A stretch of DNA of 64,000 nucleotides, taken from contig NC_077228.1 in assembly GCF_027887165.1 (NCBI RefSeq), forward strand, positions 179,234,499 to 179,298,498, written 5' to 3'. Below are positions 22,401-34,400 of this stretch, piece by piece. The notes beneath the pieces are model-generated. The model was not told the origin of the DNA and made no database searches. It saw nothing but the letters and a program-made list of their open reading frames with translations. Source of the stretch: Monodelphis domestica (Eukaryota > Chordata > Mammalia > Didelphimorphia > Didelphidae). Numbering within the stretch: the stretch's first letter is position 1; every line of letters begins with the position of its first letter. The position numbers and the translations under genes are program-made.

Positions 22401-25400
22401 AGGCTGCTTAGTTATAATGGAGATAGATAAGAGATAAAGAGATGTTGCTAGAGAGATAGATACTGTTGAAGGGGTGCTCTGGAGCTGCCTATTAACCACT
22501 AATGGCTAATAAGTCAAGATATTTTTCCTACCACTCTTCCTCCCTCACTCCCTCCCTTTTCCACTCTCTCCCTCCTGCCACCCTTTCCCCTCCACTGGTC
22601 TTAGTCACTTTCTAAGTAACTGTGGGGAACTATGAGATTTCAGAAAATATTCTTCACTCTTCCTTTCTCAAGTAAAGTGGTTTATTGGTAACAACAGAAT
22701 GGGGATTGAGGATGAGAGATGGAGGACAACGGTTAAATCTTTTTTCTTCTTCAGTCAGATAATCTCTGCTTGAGTAATTCAAGTCCAGACTCTGTCAAAA
22801 GCCACAAAGGTCTCTCTCTCTCTGCCTAGGTCAGGAAAAGCCAGTCTCTTTTGATCAGAAACCCAGAGAAGAGGTTTCTCCTCTGGTCAGTAAACCCAGA
22901 GCCCAAAGTCCCAGTTTCTCTCCTCTGACCAGGCTCCCAACTGCCTCCTCCTGGGAACATTCCGTTTGGAATTTTCAACTTGATTGACAGACAGATCCTT
23001 CACCTTGGTCTGCATGCCTGGCTTATCCTTCAAATCCTCCCTTTCTTCATGCCTCTTCCACAATATATAAATAGGTATAAATTAGGCTTTTAGCCAGAGG
23101 TTTGGTTAAAAAGAAAAAAACCCTGAAAGATACTTTTTTCTCTTCTCATTTCAGTCCTGGACATGTTGGGATTATAGAGATAAGGTGGGACAATCAATGA
23201 AGGAAAACTTTTACCTGCTTTGTAGAACTGCTAGAATTATCTTAGTAGATTTTAGAGGTTTGGAGATTAATTATTAAGGAGTTTGGAAACCTTTGTTTTT
23301 TTAACCCTTACTTTCTGTCTTAGAATCAATACTGTGTATGTATTCCTAGGCAGAAGAGCAGTAAAGGCTATATAGTGGGGGGTTAAGTGACTTGACCAGG
23401 GTCACACAGCCAGGAAGAGTTTGAGGCCAGATTTGAATTTAGGACCTCCCATCTCTAGGTCTGGCTCTCAATCCCACCCAGCTGCCCCCAAGATTAATCA
23501 TTTTTTAAGATTTCCAGGGGAGAACTGGGATTTTAGATAATTGAATGAACTCGCCCTCTTTTCTTTGTTCTATTTTATAAGGTAACTTCGTGGAAATTTA
23601 ACATATGCTGAAATAGTGAGTTTTGGGCTTCCACTCTATAGAATGTTTTTAAGGAAAATTAGGAATTAAATTTAAAATGAATAAAATTTAATTAAGGAAT
23701 GGAAAAGGTGATTTAAAAAGAGAGGTCTATGAAAAGGGAATCCTTACCATACTTATACCATCACCTGGGTCCTAATCCTGTCATAGATAATGGAGATAGT
23801 CACAGTGACAAGAGGAGAGAGGGGACCAGGGATGAAGAGGCAAAGGCATGGCATGCATGCCCCCAAGGTCCAGAGGGGGCTGCTCTTTTGGGAAAGCTGA
23901 AGTTTTATATAATATGTGTGTATATATTATATAAAGCATTATATAATAGAATTAATTATAGATAAAGTTAGAAGCAAGGTTACCAAAGAATATTAGAAAT
24001 TATGCATTTATAAACTCTTAGAAACCACAAAAGGTAACAGTATTACAATTAACTGGGATTGTACAAAATTTTGTGCTAAATTACAAAGGAGATATTTAAC
24101 ACATTTTAAAATATTTTATAAACATTAGCTTCTACTTTTATTAGTAATAAGTCAATTCACATGCCATGCTGAATTACAAAAAGGTTATTTTAGAGATCTA
24201 GACCAAAGAATAATAGGAATGTGGAAAAAAAAATCAGGTTTCTCAAGGGAAACAAATTTTAAAATACCACTAAAGGATATTTAGCAGTACCAGATCTCAA
24301 ATAACTTAAACAGTTTGGTAAGATTTAAAATGTATAAAATTTGATCAATTAAATATATAAACAAAAACTAGAAGTGATTGTATAGTGTAGCACTCAGTAA
24401 ACTCAAAAATACTAACTAAAGGAAAGAGCAGGGTCTATCTGATAAAAATTGTTAGGAAAACTAGAAGGCAATTTGGCAAAAATTATTAAATCAGTACCTT
24501 AAAACCATATGCCACATTAGACTACATTTAGACACCTGGCCTTAGAAAGGTCTTATCAGCATATTGGAAAACAAAAGAGAAAGATATCTTTTTACAGCTA
24601 TGATTTAGCATCATGTTGGCAAAGGCATGGCATGCATGCCCCCAAGGTCCAGAGGGGGCTGCTCTATTCCCACTATCTTCTGTGCCTGAGGACAATTTTC
24701 ACATGCCCCCCAGCCCCTCTGTCCAGTAGCCCAATGTGAGCACTTCCTCCCTCTGCCCTCTGGGGTAATTGCAGGGGGCCTACAGGTAGCTTAAAGGTGC
24801 AATCTCTAAAAGATTCACCAAAGCTAACTTGGCATTTATTTTATTTTTTTTTTTGGAAATTTTTATGTAGTCAATTTAGAACATTATTCCTTAGTTATAA
24901 GAATCCTATTTCTTTCCCTCCCTCCCCATTCCCCCCACCTCTTCCCATAGCCGACGCACAGTTACACTGGGTTTTACATATGTCCTTGATCAGAATCCAT
25001 TTCCATGCTGTTGATGTTTGTACTAGGATGTTCATTTAGAGTCTACATCCCCAATCATATCCCCCTCTACCCATATAATCAAGGAGTTGTTTTTTTAGGT
25101 GTTTTTTTTTAGGTGTTTCTGCTCCCACAGTTTTTCCTCTGAATATGGATAGTGTTCTTTCTTTTAAATCCCTCCAAGTTGTTCAGGATCACTGCATTGC
25201 CACTAATGGTGGAGTCCATTACATTAGATTGTACCACAGTGTATTGGTCTCTGTGTACAATGTTTTCCTGGTTCTGCTCCTTTTGCTCTGCATCACTTCC
25301 TGGAGGTCGTCCCAGTTCACGTGGAATTCCTCCACTTTATTATTCCTTGCTTATAAGCACAATAGTATTCCATCACCAACATATACCACAATTTGTTCAG

Positions 25401-28400
25401 CCTCCCCAACTGAAGGGCAGCCCCTCATTTTCCAATTTTTTGCCACCACAAAGAGCACAGCTATGAATATTCTTGTACATGTCTTTTTCCTTATTATCTC
25501 TTTGGGGTACAAACCCAATGGTGCTATGACTTGATCAAAGGGCAGACAATCTTTTAGCGCCCTTTGGACATAGATCCAAATTGCCCTCCAGAGTAGTTGG
25601 ATCAATTCACAACCCTACCAGCAGTGAATTAATGTTCCTACTTTGCCACATCCCCTCCAGCATTCATTACTTTCTATTGCTGTCATGTTAGCCAATCTGC
25701 TAGGTGTGAGGTGGTACCTCAGAGTTGTTTTGATTTGCATCTCTCTGATTATAAGAGATTTAGAACACTTTTTCATGTGCTTATTAATAGTTTTGATTTC
25801 TTTAACTGAAAATTGCCTATTCATGTCTCTTTGCCCATTTATCAATTGGAGAATGGCTTGATTTTTTGTACAATTGATTTAACTCTTTAAAAATTTGAGT
25901 AAGTAGACCTTTGTCAGAGGTTTTTGGTATGAAGATTTTTTCCCAGTTTGTTGCTTCCTTTCTAATTTTGGTTAAATTGGTTTTGTTGGTACAAAACCTT
26001 TTTAATTTAATGGCTTGGAATTTAGCACCAGTTCCTGGCACATAGTAAGTGATTAATAAATACTAATTGACTGACTGACTATGACGAGGGTAAAAATTCT
26101 TACCCAAACAAGGGTTAGAGATGATCATTAAAGATAAACAATTTTATCTACACAAAATTAGAAGATTTTGCAAAAGCAAAAGAAATAGAATTACAAGGAA
26201 AACAATTGACTTGGAAAAGAATCTTCACAACAAATTCCTCTAATAAAGGTCATAGACCTAAGATATGTAAAGAGCTGCTACAGATATCTAAGAACAACAG
26301 CCATTCCCCATTAGGTACATCATCAGAGGATATGAGTAAGCAGCTTTCAGATGAAAATATACAAGCTGTAAACAACCATATGAAAAAATACTTCAAGTTG
26401 CTAATAATTAAGAGAAATGTTCATCATAACAATTCTGAGGTTCCATCTCACACTATCAATGATGATAAAAGAAAAGATGATAAAGTTTGATTAAAACAAA
26501 CAGTTTTTCAAGCTGTTGTAGGATGGCAGGCATTGTTGTTGGAACTGTTAATTAGTACAGTCATTTGAGGAAGTAATTTAAAACTAAACTCGAAAGTTCA
26601 CCAAACTAAAAAAAAATTGATACTAAGACAGAAAGTAAGGATTTTAGGGAGGTAAAAAAATATTCCTGAAAAGCAAAATTGGTCAAATGGAAAAGGATGT
26701 GTAAAACCTCACTGAAGAAGGTAATTCCTTAAAAATTTGAATTGGTCAAGTGGACACTAATGACTCCATAAAACATCAATAAACAATATTTTCCTTTTTT
26801 TTTTTAACCTTTACCTTCCATCTTGGAGTCAATATTGACTCCAAGTCAGAAGAGTGGTAAAGGCTGGACAACGGGGGTTAAGTGACTTGTCCAGGGTCTC
26901 ACAGCTGGGAAGTGTCTGAGTCCAAATTTGAACCTAGGACCTCCCATCTCTAGGTCTGGCTCTCAATCCACTGAGCCACCCAGCTGCCCCCCATATTTTC
27001 CCTTAAAAAAAATTTAGCCCAGTATAATGCAGTTAATTTATATGATTTAAAATGTGATGTAGCAAGTCTGCCATCATTACCTAAAAAAACAAACAAACAT
27101 TATTCTTGACTTTTTTTTTTCAGAATTGATAATAAATATCAGTTCCATAGCAGAAGAGTGGTAAGGGCTAGGCAGTTGGGGTCAAGTGACTGGCCCAGGG
27201 CCACACAGATGGAAGTGTGTGGGACTATATTTGAACTCATTTCCAAAACTGGCACTCCCACTGTGCCACCCAGCTACCCCAAGCAGTTTTTTTTTTGGGG
27301 GGGGGTTCTCCTTTTAAAAATCTTTCCTTGATTCTTCTAGGAATTATTGTTGGGTTTACATCCAATATGTGTTTTTCTTTGAGGCTTTGCTTTTAGATGT
27401 TTTCATAATGTTCCATTAGTATAGCTTTTGAAATCCCAGAACTACTCCAGTGAGGCATTTTGATAGGACTTTTTATGGAAGTGGAAAATAAAACCAACTA
27501 AGCTAAGCTAAGACCAACATCACATGAATACTTTATTCAAAAAGAAAGTCGGGGAGGCATTAGACATGGAATTTGTCAGACCTTCTGTAGTATTTCAACA
27601 GTTGCCTTCATGTCATGATGAGATATCTGATTAAGGATTTCATTGAAAGTGAGTACTGATATGCAAGAAATGAAATCAGCTATCTTAATGAGACACAACT
27701 GTCTTATCAATATCAATAGGAGTTTCCAAATCAGCAGGCCATTTACAGTTAGACCATCAACTTATTAGAGTCAAGATCAAAACTAACCCCAGTCAGTATT
27801 AGTGAAAGTATCTACTATGTTCCATTCTTTATTAAATGCTAAAAATACAAAGAAAAGCAAAAGATAGTCTGTCCTCCTTGAGTAGCTTGTCATCTAATGG
27901 ATTGTGAACAAGGAAACAATCATGTATAAACAAGTTATATACAAGATAAAAATGTTTAGAAGTAGCCAGCAGAGGGAAGGCACTATAACTGCTAAGTTCT
28001 GGGAAATATTTCCTATAGAAGGTGAGGATTTTAGCTCAAACTTAAAGGAATTCAGGAGTCAAAGACAAGAAGGGAGAGCATTCCAGGCATGGACGACAGC
28101 CAGAGAAAACACCCCGTCATTTTTGTGGAACAATAAAAAAGGCTGGTTTCACAAAATTGAACAGTATATGGAAGGATGTAAGGTATAAGAAGATTGGAAA
28201 GGTGGTGGGGGAGCAGGTTATAGAGGGCTTTTAATACCAAATCATATATAAGAAAGAATGAAAATGAAAAGACATTGCATATAAATATAATAGCTCCAAC
28301 CTGACCTATTCATAGAAGCTATTGACACAGAAAAATGGGATAATGGATGAATGAAAATGTATCGAGAAGGACTATTGCCATTTCCTATAAGTTAATTGAT

Positions 28401-31400
28401 GTAAAGCAGTCATTTCATCTCTTAAATGAAGGAGTTGTGCAGATGACCTTTAAGACCTCTTTGTCTTTAGAGATCTAGGGACCTATGACTACCATGAAGA
28501 AGCCTGAAGAGCTCAGAAATCATCCTCACCAACAAAAACTTGAGTTGAATAGCATCACAGCCAGAGATAGTATCTTACAAAAGGCAATAGAAGATTAATA
28601 GGTAGTATTGCTTCACAAAACAGTAAAAAAATGGTGGAAAATAAGTATGTAAAATTTGGTGTGAAATCTAACTAGGGCAGATCTCCCCAAGGGTGTTTTT
28701 CAATTAAAGTAAAAGGAAGATAAAAACATAATAAATAAAACAAGTCTGTTTGTGTTTCTGTAACAAACTGTTCTCACAGCCTATAACAGTAGAACTACAA
28801 AATATATTTGTACTACTCTGTTCATTTGTAAAATGGTTTTAATAATAACACTCATCCCAAGGGATTGTTTGAGGATCAAATGAGATAGTATATATAAAAC
28901 TTTAAAGCACTATATAAATGTTTGTTATTATTTACATCTATCTCTGATGTGCTTTTTAATAAGGAAGGACAAATGGGGAAAACAACTAGATCAGACTAAG
29001 TATACTCAGTAGAAATCCATGTTGGAAGTGACGTAATTTTGAAAGTACTGGGGCACTAATTATTACGATAACTAATGATTGTTGAACCATATGTCTTGTT
29101 TTCTCATCTAATTCTTAATGATCTAAAAATCTATAGACCAAGAATGATCTAAACATCTATAGATCAAAGGGATCATGATGAACATGGGAATAGAGAAAAG
29201 CCATACTTTAATCAGTAATTTTTTTTAATTATAGAGTCATATTGATATTTTTACTTTTACACATTTTTCCTTGTATCTTTCTCTCCTCTCAGATAGCTCC
29301 TATAATAAAATATTTTTAAAAGATGAAAAACTTTTAGCAAAACCAATTTAACACATGACCCCCCCAAAAAAATCTGATTTTAAGATAAAATATTCCATAC
29401 CCATTTCATCAATAATTTTCTATAATAGACCACACCATAGCTGACTGAATGGTACTCAGGAGTACATAGTATTTATTTTTTTAAAACAGCATTTGACTAA
29501 AGATGTAACCTTAAAGGCTCTTCACTCTAGGTTGTATCTTGTAAATATACATTTACATAGCACTTGAAGGTTTGTAGAGCACTTAAAAATATTTTGCTAT
29601 TTGATACTCATAACATTTTCAAGATTTCTATTTTATAGGGGGCAGCTGGGTAGCTCAGTGGATTGAGAGTCAGGCCTAGAGACAGGAGATCCTGGGTTCA
29701 AATATGACCTCAGACACTTCCCAGCTGTGTGACCCTGGGCAAGTCACTTGACCCCCATTGCCTAGCCCTTACCACTCTTCTGCCTTGGAGCCAATATATA
29801 GTATTGACTCCAAGACAGAAGGTCAGGGTTTAAAAAAAAAGATTTCTATTTTATAGATGAGGAAACTTAAAGATTGAATTTAAATTCATGTCTTCCTGAC
29901 TTCAGATTCAGCACTCTGCCCACGAGTTGCCTCTCTTTATGTGAAATTACACATGTACAACCACACAGATAACTTGCTCAATGATTCTTTGATTATCAAT
30001 ATTACGTAGATAGAAACCACTCCCTAAGTTTATCCTACCCCACATCCCATTTTATGTGCATACTTTGCATGACAAAGGGGCAGAGAAGTAAAAAGTTGTG
30101 CATGAAGGGAGGTTGCTCTCTCTCTGGGTTGGTGCTATGTTGGAGAACAGTCTTGAGCAGAAGCTCTGGTGCCTGCTGTGTGCTCCAGGGTTTTTTGCAG
30201 ACTCTGGTGGGCTTCCTGATTCAGCTTAGGTATTTAGCTAGGTGAAATTTTCTGCCCGTTTCCTACATGTCCCTTTTTTTCCTATATCTCCATTTTTATT
30301 AAAAACAAAGACTTAAGAGTTAATTTTATAGATGGTCACTACACAATTTTTTTTATTACTATTACATTTAATAATTTTACTTTCATTATTACAACACCAA
30401 AATTGATATCCATCAGTATCTTTTATACTATCATGAAAAAGCCATTTGAAGAATCCAAATGGAAGAATTCCTGATTAGTCAGTCATTAAGTTTTTTTTTT
30501 AATCCCTTATCTTCCATCTTGTAATCAATAGGCAAAGGAGAAGTAAAGGCCAGGCAGTGGGAATTACTCGTGACTTTCCCAGGATCACACAGCTGGGAAG
30601 TATCTGAGGGCATATTTGAACCCACGGACCTCCTGTCTCCTACCCCGCCTCTCTGTATATTGTGCCACCCCCTCCATATCTGTTGTCACAAATATTCTAG
30701 AACACATTGCATATTTGTTATGGGATTTGTCACATTTTGTCATTAAAGCTATATATGCTTCTTAAAATGATGCTTTTCTACATTTCAGAATAGTTAATAT
30801 ATGATAGTAATCATTTCTTTGGAAGTTTTTAGAAACATTCTCCAGGACAGCCAGTCCTCATCCCTATCCCCACTCTACTTTAGCAATCATGTAATTCTTT
30901 AAGTAGTTTTCTTATTTCTCCCTGTTGAGAAAATTTGGCTATTTCATATTTTTGTAGATACCTATTGTTCTTTTTGCTTTTGAATAGGCTGTAAGTTCAT
31001 TGTTGTAGGGAACTCTGCAATGAGGAACTTATTCTAGAACAACACAAATCAGGACCTGCTTTTCAAATTTATAGTCTTAGAGGGAGTGTTATGTGAGTTG
31101 TGTGAGTCATTAAAAGGTTAAGTGACTTCCCCAGAGTCACACAGCCTGTATATCAGAGGGAGGACATTCTTATTATCTCCTCTTTTCTGGGTTTTATGTG
31201 TAAGTGGCCTGACTTATCAATTGTATCATTTTTCTATGCTACTCTTATTTTTTAATAAAAATAAAAGATGAAGACAATGAGAATCTAATGTTGTCAATCA
31301 AATTCCCTCTAAGCCCAGCTTTATGTTCATTTTAAAAATATTCTCACACCATTTTAGCCCAATTGGTAATGAAAAGCATTTTAAAATTTCCATGAAGAGG

Positions 31401-34400
31401 GAAAATTCTATTCAAATGGCTCATCATGGTATGGGAAAGACTGTGGATGCATGAGTTCTTTGCCAAGTTCTTCCAAGCTAGAAAGGTTTTAAGAGGACCA
31501 GAGAAGTAGCTGGCCAATGGACAGTCTGTGTCAACAGCAGCTCCTTGAAAAGGGACTGAAATCAGAAGTGAGGGAATGTAGAATCTGTATGCTGATGAAA
31601 TCACAGATATTGAAGATTAATTTTCAATCATGTTTTTCTACCTTCCTTAATATTCCTTAATATCATTTCATTACTTTGGACGTTGTGTTGAATTTTATGC
31701 TATATAATTCATAGGATCCATAAGATAAAGATTAAAAAAATAATTTCTTAGGGCAGCTAAGTGACCCAGTGGATTGAGAACCAGACCTGGAGACAGGAGA
31801 TCCTGGGTTCAATCTAGCCTCAGGCATTTCCTTGCTGTGTGTCCCTACCTGGGAAAGTCACTTAACCCCAGTTGCTTAACCTTTACTGTTCATCTGCTTT
31901 GGAACCAGTACTTAGTATTAGAGTATTAGATTGTGATCTGATAATCAGTATTCAATTCTTAGGCAGAAGGTAAGAGTTTGTTTGTTTTTCTCTTTTTTTA
32001 AACCTTTACCTTCCATCTGTGTATTGGTTCCAAGGCAGAAGAGCCGAAAGGGCTAGGCAGTGGGAGTTAAGTAACTTGCCCAGGGTCACACAGCTAAGAA
32101 GTATGTGAGGCCAGATTTGAACCCAGGAATTCTCATCTCTAGGCCTGGCTCTCAGTTCATTGAACCCCTACCTGCCCCCTTGCTAAAGGTTTAAAAAAAA
32201 AAAAGAAAGAAAGAAAGCAACTACTCGACATTTCTAGAAACTTTTGCTAAAAAAAGCAGTCTAAAAAAAGAAGTCTTTACAAAAGACTTCTACATTACAA
32301 AAAATACCCAGTATTTTTGTCCTAAGGCAAATAGAAACTAACCAATTTATTCTCTGTTAAGGTATTGATTGGCAGGTACGACCGCCTTTGTCAGGACTTC
32401 CTGCCCTTGAGAAGGTCTCTCCCAACAAGGAACTCCGTTTTAATACTTCCATAGCTAACTTGCTCATCCTTCGTGGTAAAGATGTGCACAGTGCAGACAC
32501 AGGTAAGCATAAATCATGGTAGAAATTAAGTACCTTTAGTAAGGACAATAAATACAAATTAACCCAAAGCTTTTTAGGGGGAAGGAGGAGTAGGGAGAGG
32601 GCCAGACAGTTTGGAGGGATCAAGGAGCAGAACAGTAACCAGTGTTTGTTTCTGTGGCTCAGTGGAGTTATTAGTTCATTTGGCCTAAAGTTTTCTGGCT
32701 TCATAGTGCTGCTGCTTTTGGCCCTCAGCTCCCTGGCAGGTCTCTTGTTTCAATTCTGATTTGATGAGTTCAGCAGTAGTAAATTGGCCGGTCCATGCAC
32801 TTGTGTAAAATTGCCAAGTAGGCTCTGTAATAAGCCTTCTGTTAAAAAAAGGGGGGGGGGGGGAAGGTCATTTAAGTACAACATGGTTGTGTACTTTCCT
32901 ATTGCTATTCCTGTTGACTTAAGATTTTTTTGGTACATGTAGAACAGATTAGAAAAGAGATGATTGTTAAATGGTCTTGAAAATCGAGAAATGACTGAGA
33001 ATAATTTGTGCTCTTTTCTACAAAGGGGGCTTTAAAGATCCAGCTTTATATACTTCCTGGCTCCAGCCTAGTGATGCCTTCTGTGAATGGAGAACACACC
33101 GAGCCTTTAACAAATATGAGAAATCAGCGGCTTTGGTCAGCAATAGCCAGTTTTTACTAAAACCACTTGATACCATCGTAGGCAAAGCTTGGAATATGTT
33201 TGCTTCAAAGTAAGTAAAAGAAGCTTAAAATAGCATATTGGCAACTTAATTACAGGCCTGTGACTCTTTGCCACTAGTAATCACAGTATGTAGTCTGTGT
33301 ATTTTTGAAGGTCACTAACTCATCCACCCACATACATCCAAGGATTTCTGAACTTTGGCTGTATCACCACTGCCTGGTGTTGGAGGACCATCGTTAGTGG
33401 TGAATAGAGGTGCTTATATCTTGGTCAGCTAGTATTAAAACACCCAGAATTGGTGACCAAAAGTTGATCCCTAAACTCTCCCCTCTTCTGTGACAAGGCC
33501 AAACACCATCCCCCTTAGATATTAGCCTTTAAAATTGCCCCGGATCGTTTTAACCTAATATCACCCAAATAAAAAAGGTCAGAGATGAGGAGACAAGTTT
33601 AGGGGTTTTGTTTTTTCTTTTCCTGGACCCCATGCCTTACTAGTTGAGGTTCTCATTCTGAGCTGGGTGGCTCAGTGGATGGAGAGCCAGGCCTAGAGAT
33701 GAGAGTCCTGGTTCAAATGTGGCCTCAGATACTTCCCAGCTGTGTGACCCCTTTGCCTGTCTCACTACTCTTCTGCCTTGGAACCTATACACAATATTGA
33801 TCCTAAGATAGAAGGTAAGAGTTAAAAAAAAAGTAAAAGAAACTTATTGACTTTTCCACCTTCACCAATACATCAACTTCCCAAGTTCCAAAATGATTGG
33901 CAGACATAGGAGAGAGATAGCGCTCTTATAGCCAGCTTGTCTTCTGCATCTTTAAGCCCTGGTTCATTCAAAGTGAACTCTAAAACAACTCTTAGAAGCT
34001 GATGGTAATAGCACAAATGTTGTTGAACAGTTGCTATATTGCTGGACCTGTTCATTATAAGTCTACCTTGTTTTTATTTCATAACTATTCCTGAAAAGTT
34101 ATATATGGCCTGAATATTTTTTTCCAAATACTTGAATGCTTGCTAGTAAAAGATATCTCTTTAATACTAATAATATTAATATTCATTTCTAATTTCCTTT
34201 TTTTATCTAAACTCATTTAACAATCATTGACTGCCTGTGGCACAGGCCTGGCTGCCCCTTCCACACTTGCCTCCTCTCTAGAAGAAGAAGCAGCTGGTGA
34301 CAGAGTGAATAGAAGGCTGCGTCTGGAGCAAGGAAGACCCAAGTTCAAGTGTGGTTTCAGATTTTCAATATATGTGTGACCCTGGGCAAGTCATTCGCCT

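Larger units (their letters stand above)
27290..32361 (+). other. TUBD1: TUBD1 intron 6, right part: contents
   Basis: Besides the SINEs listed separately: an L3-like LINE 3' region in reverse (about 27810-28260; 'gggagagcattccaggcatg', 'ggttatagagggcttttaat') and a MIR-like 3' half (about 28830-28935; 'gaggatcaaatgagatagta'). There is also a short MIR-like piece near 31110-31160. Stretches 28280-28820, 28950-29630, 29860-30480 and 30690-31740 show nothing I can name. No exon was recognised. Confidence 0.5.

Noticed and set aside
25145-25534. Overlapping 104- and 129-codon plus-strand frames
   Set aside because: Antisense of an L1 3' UTR.
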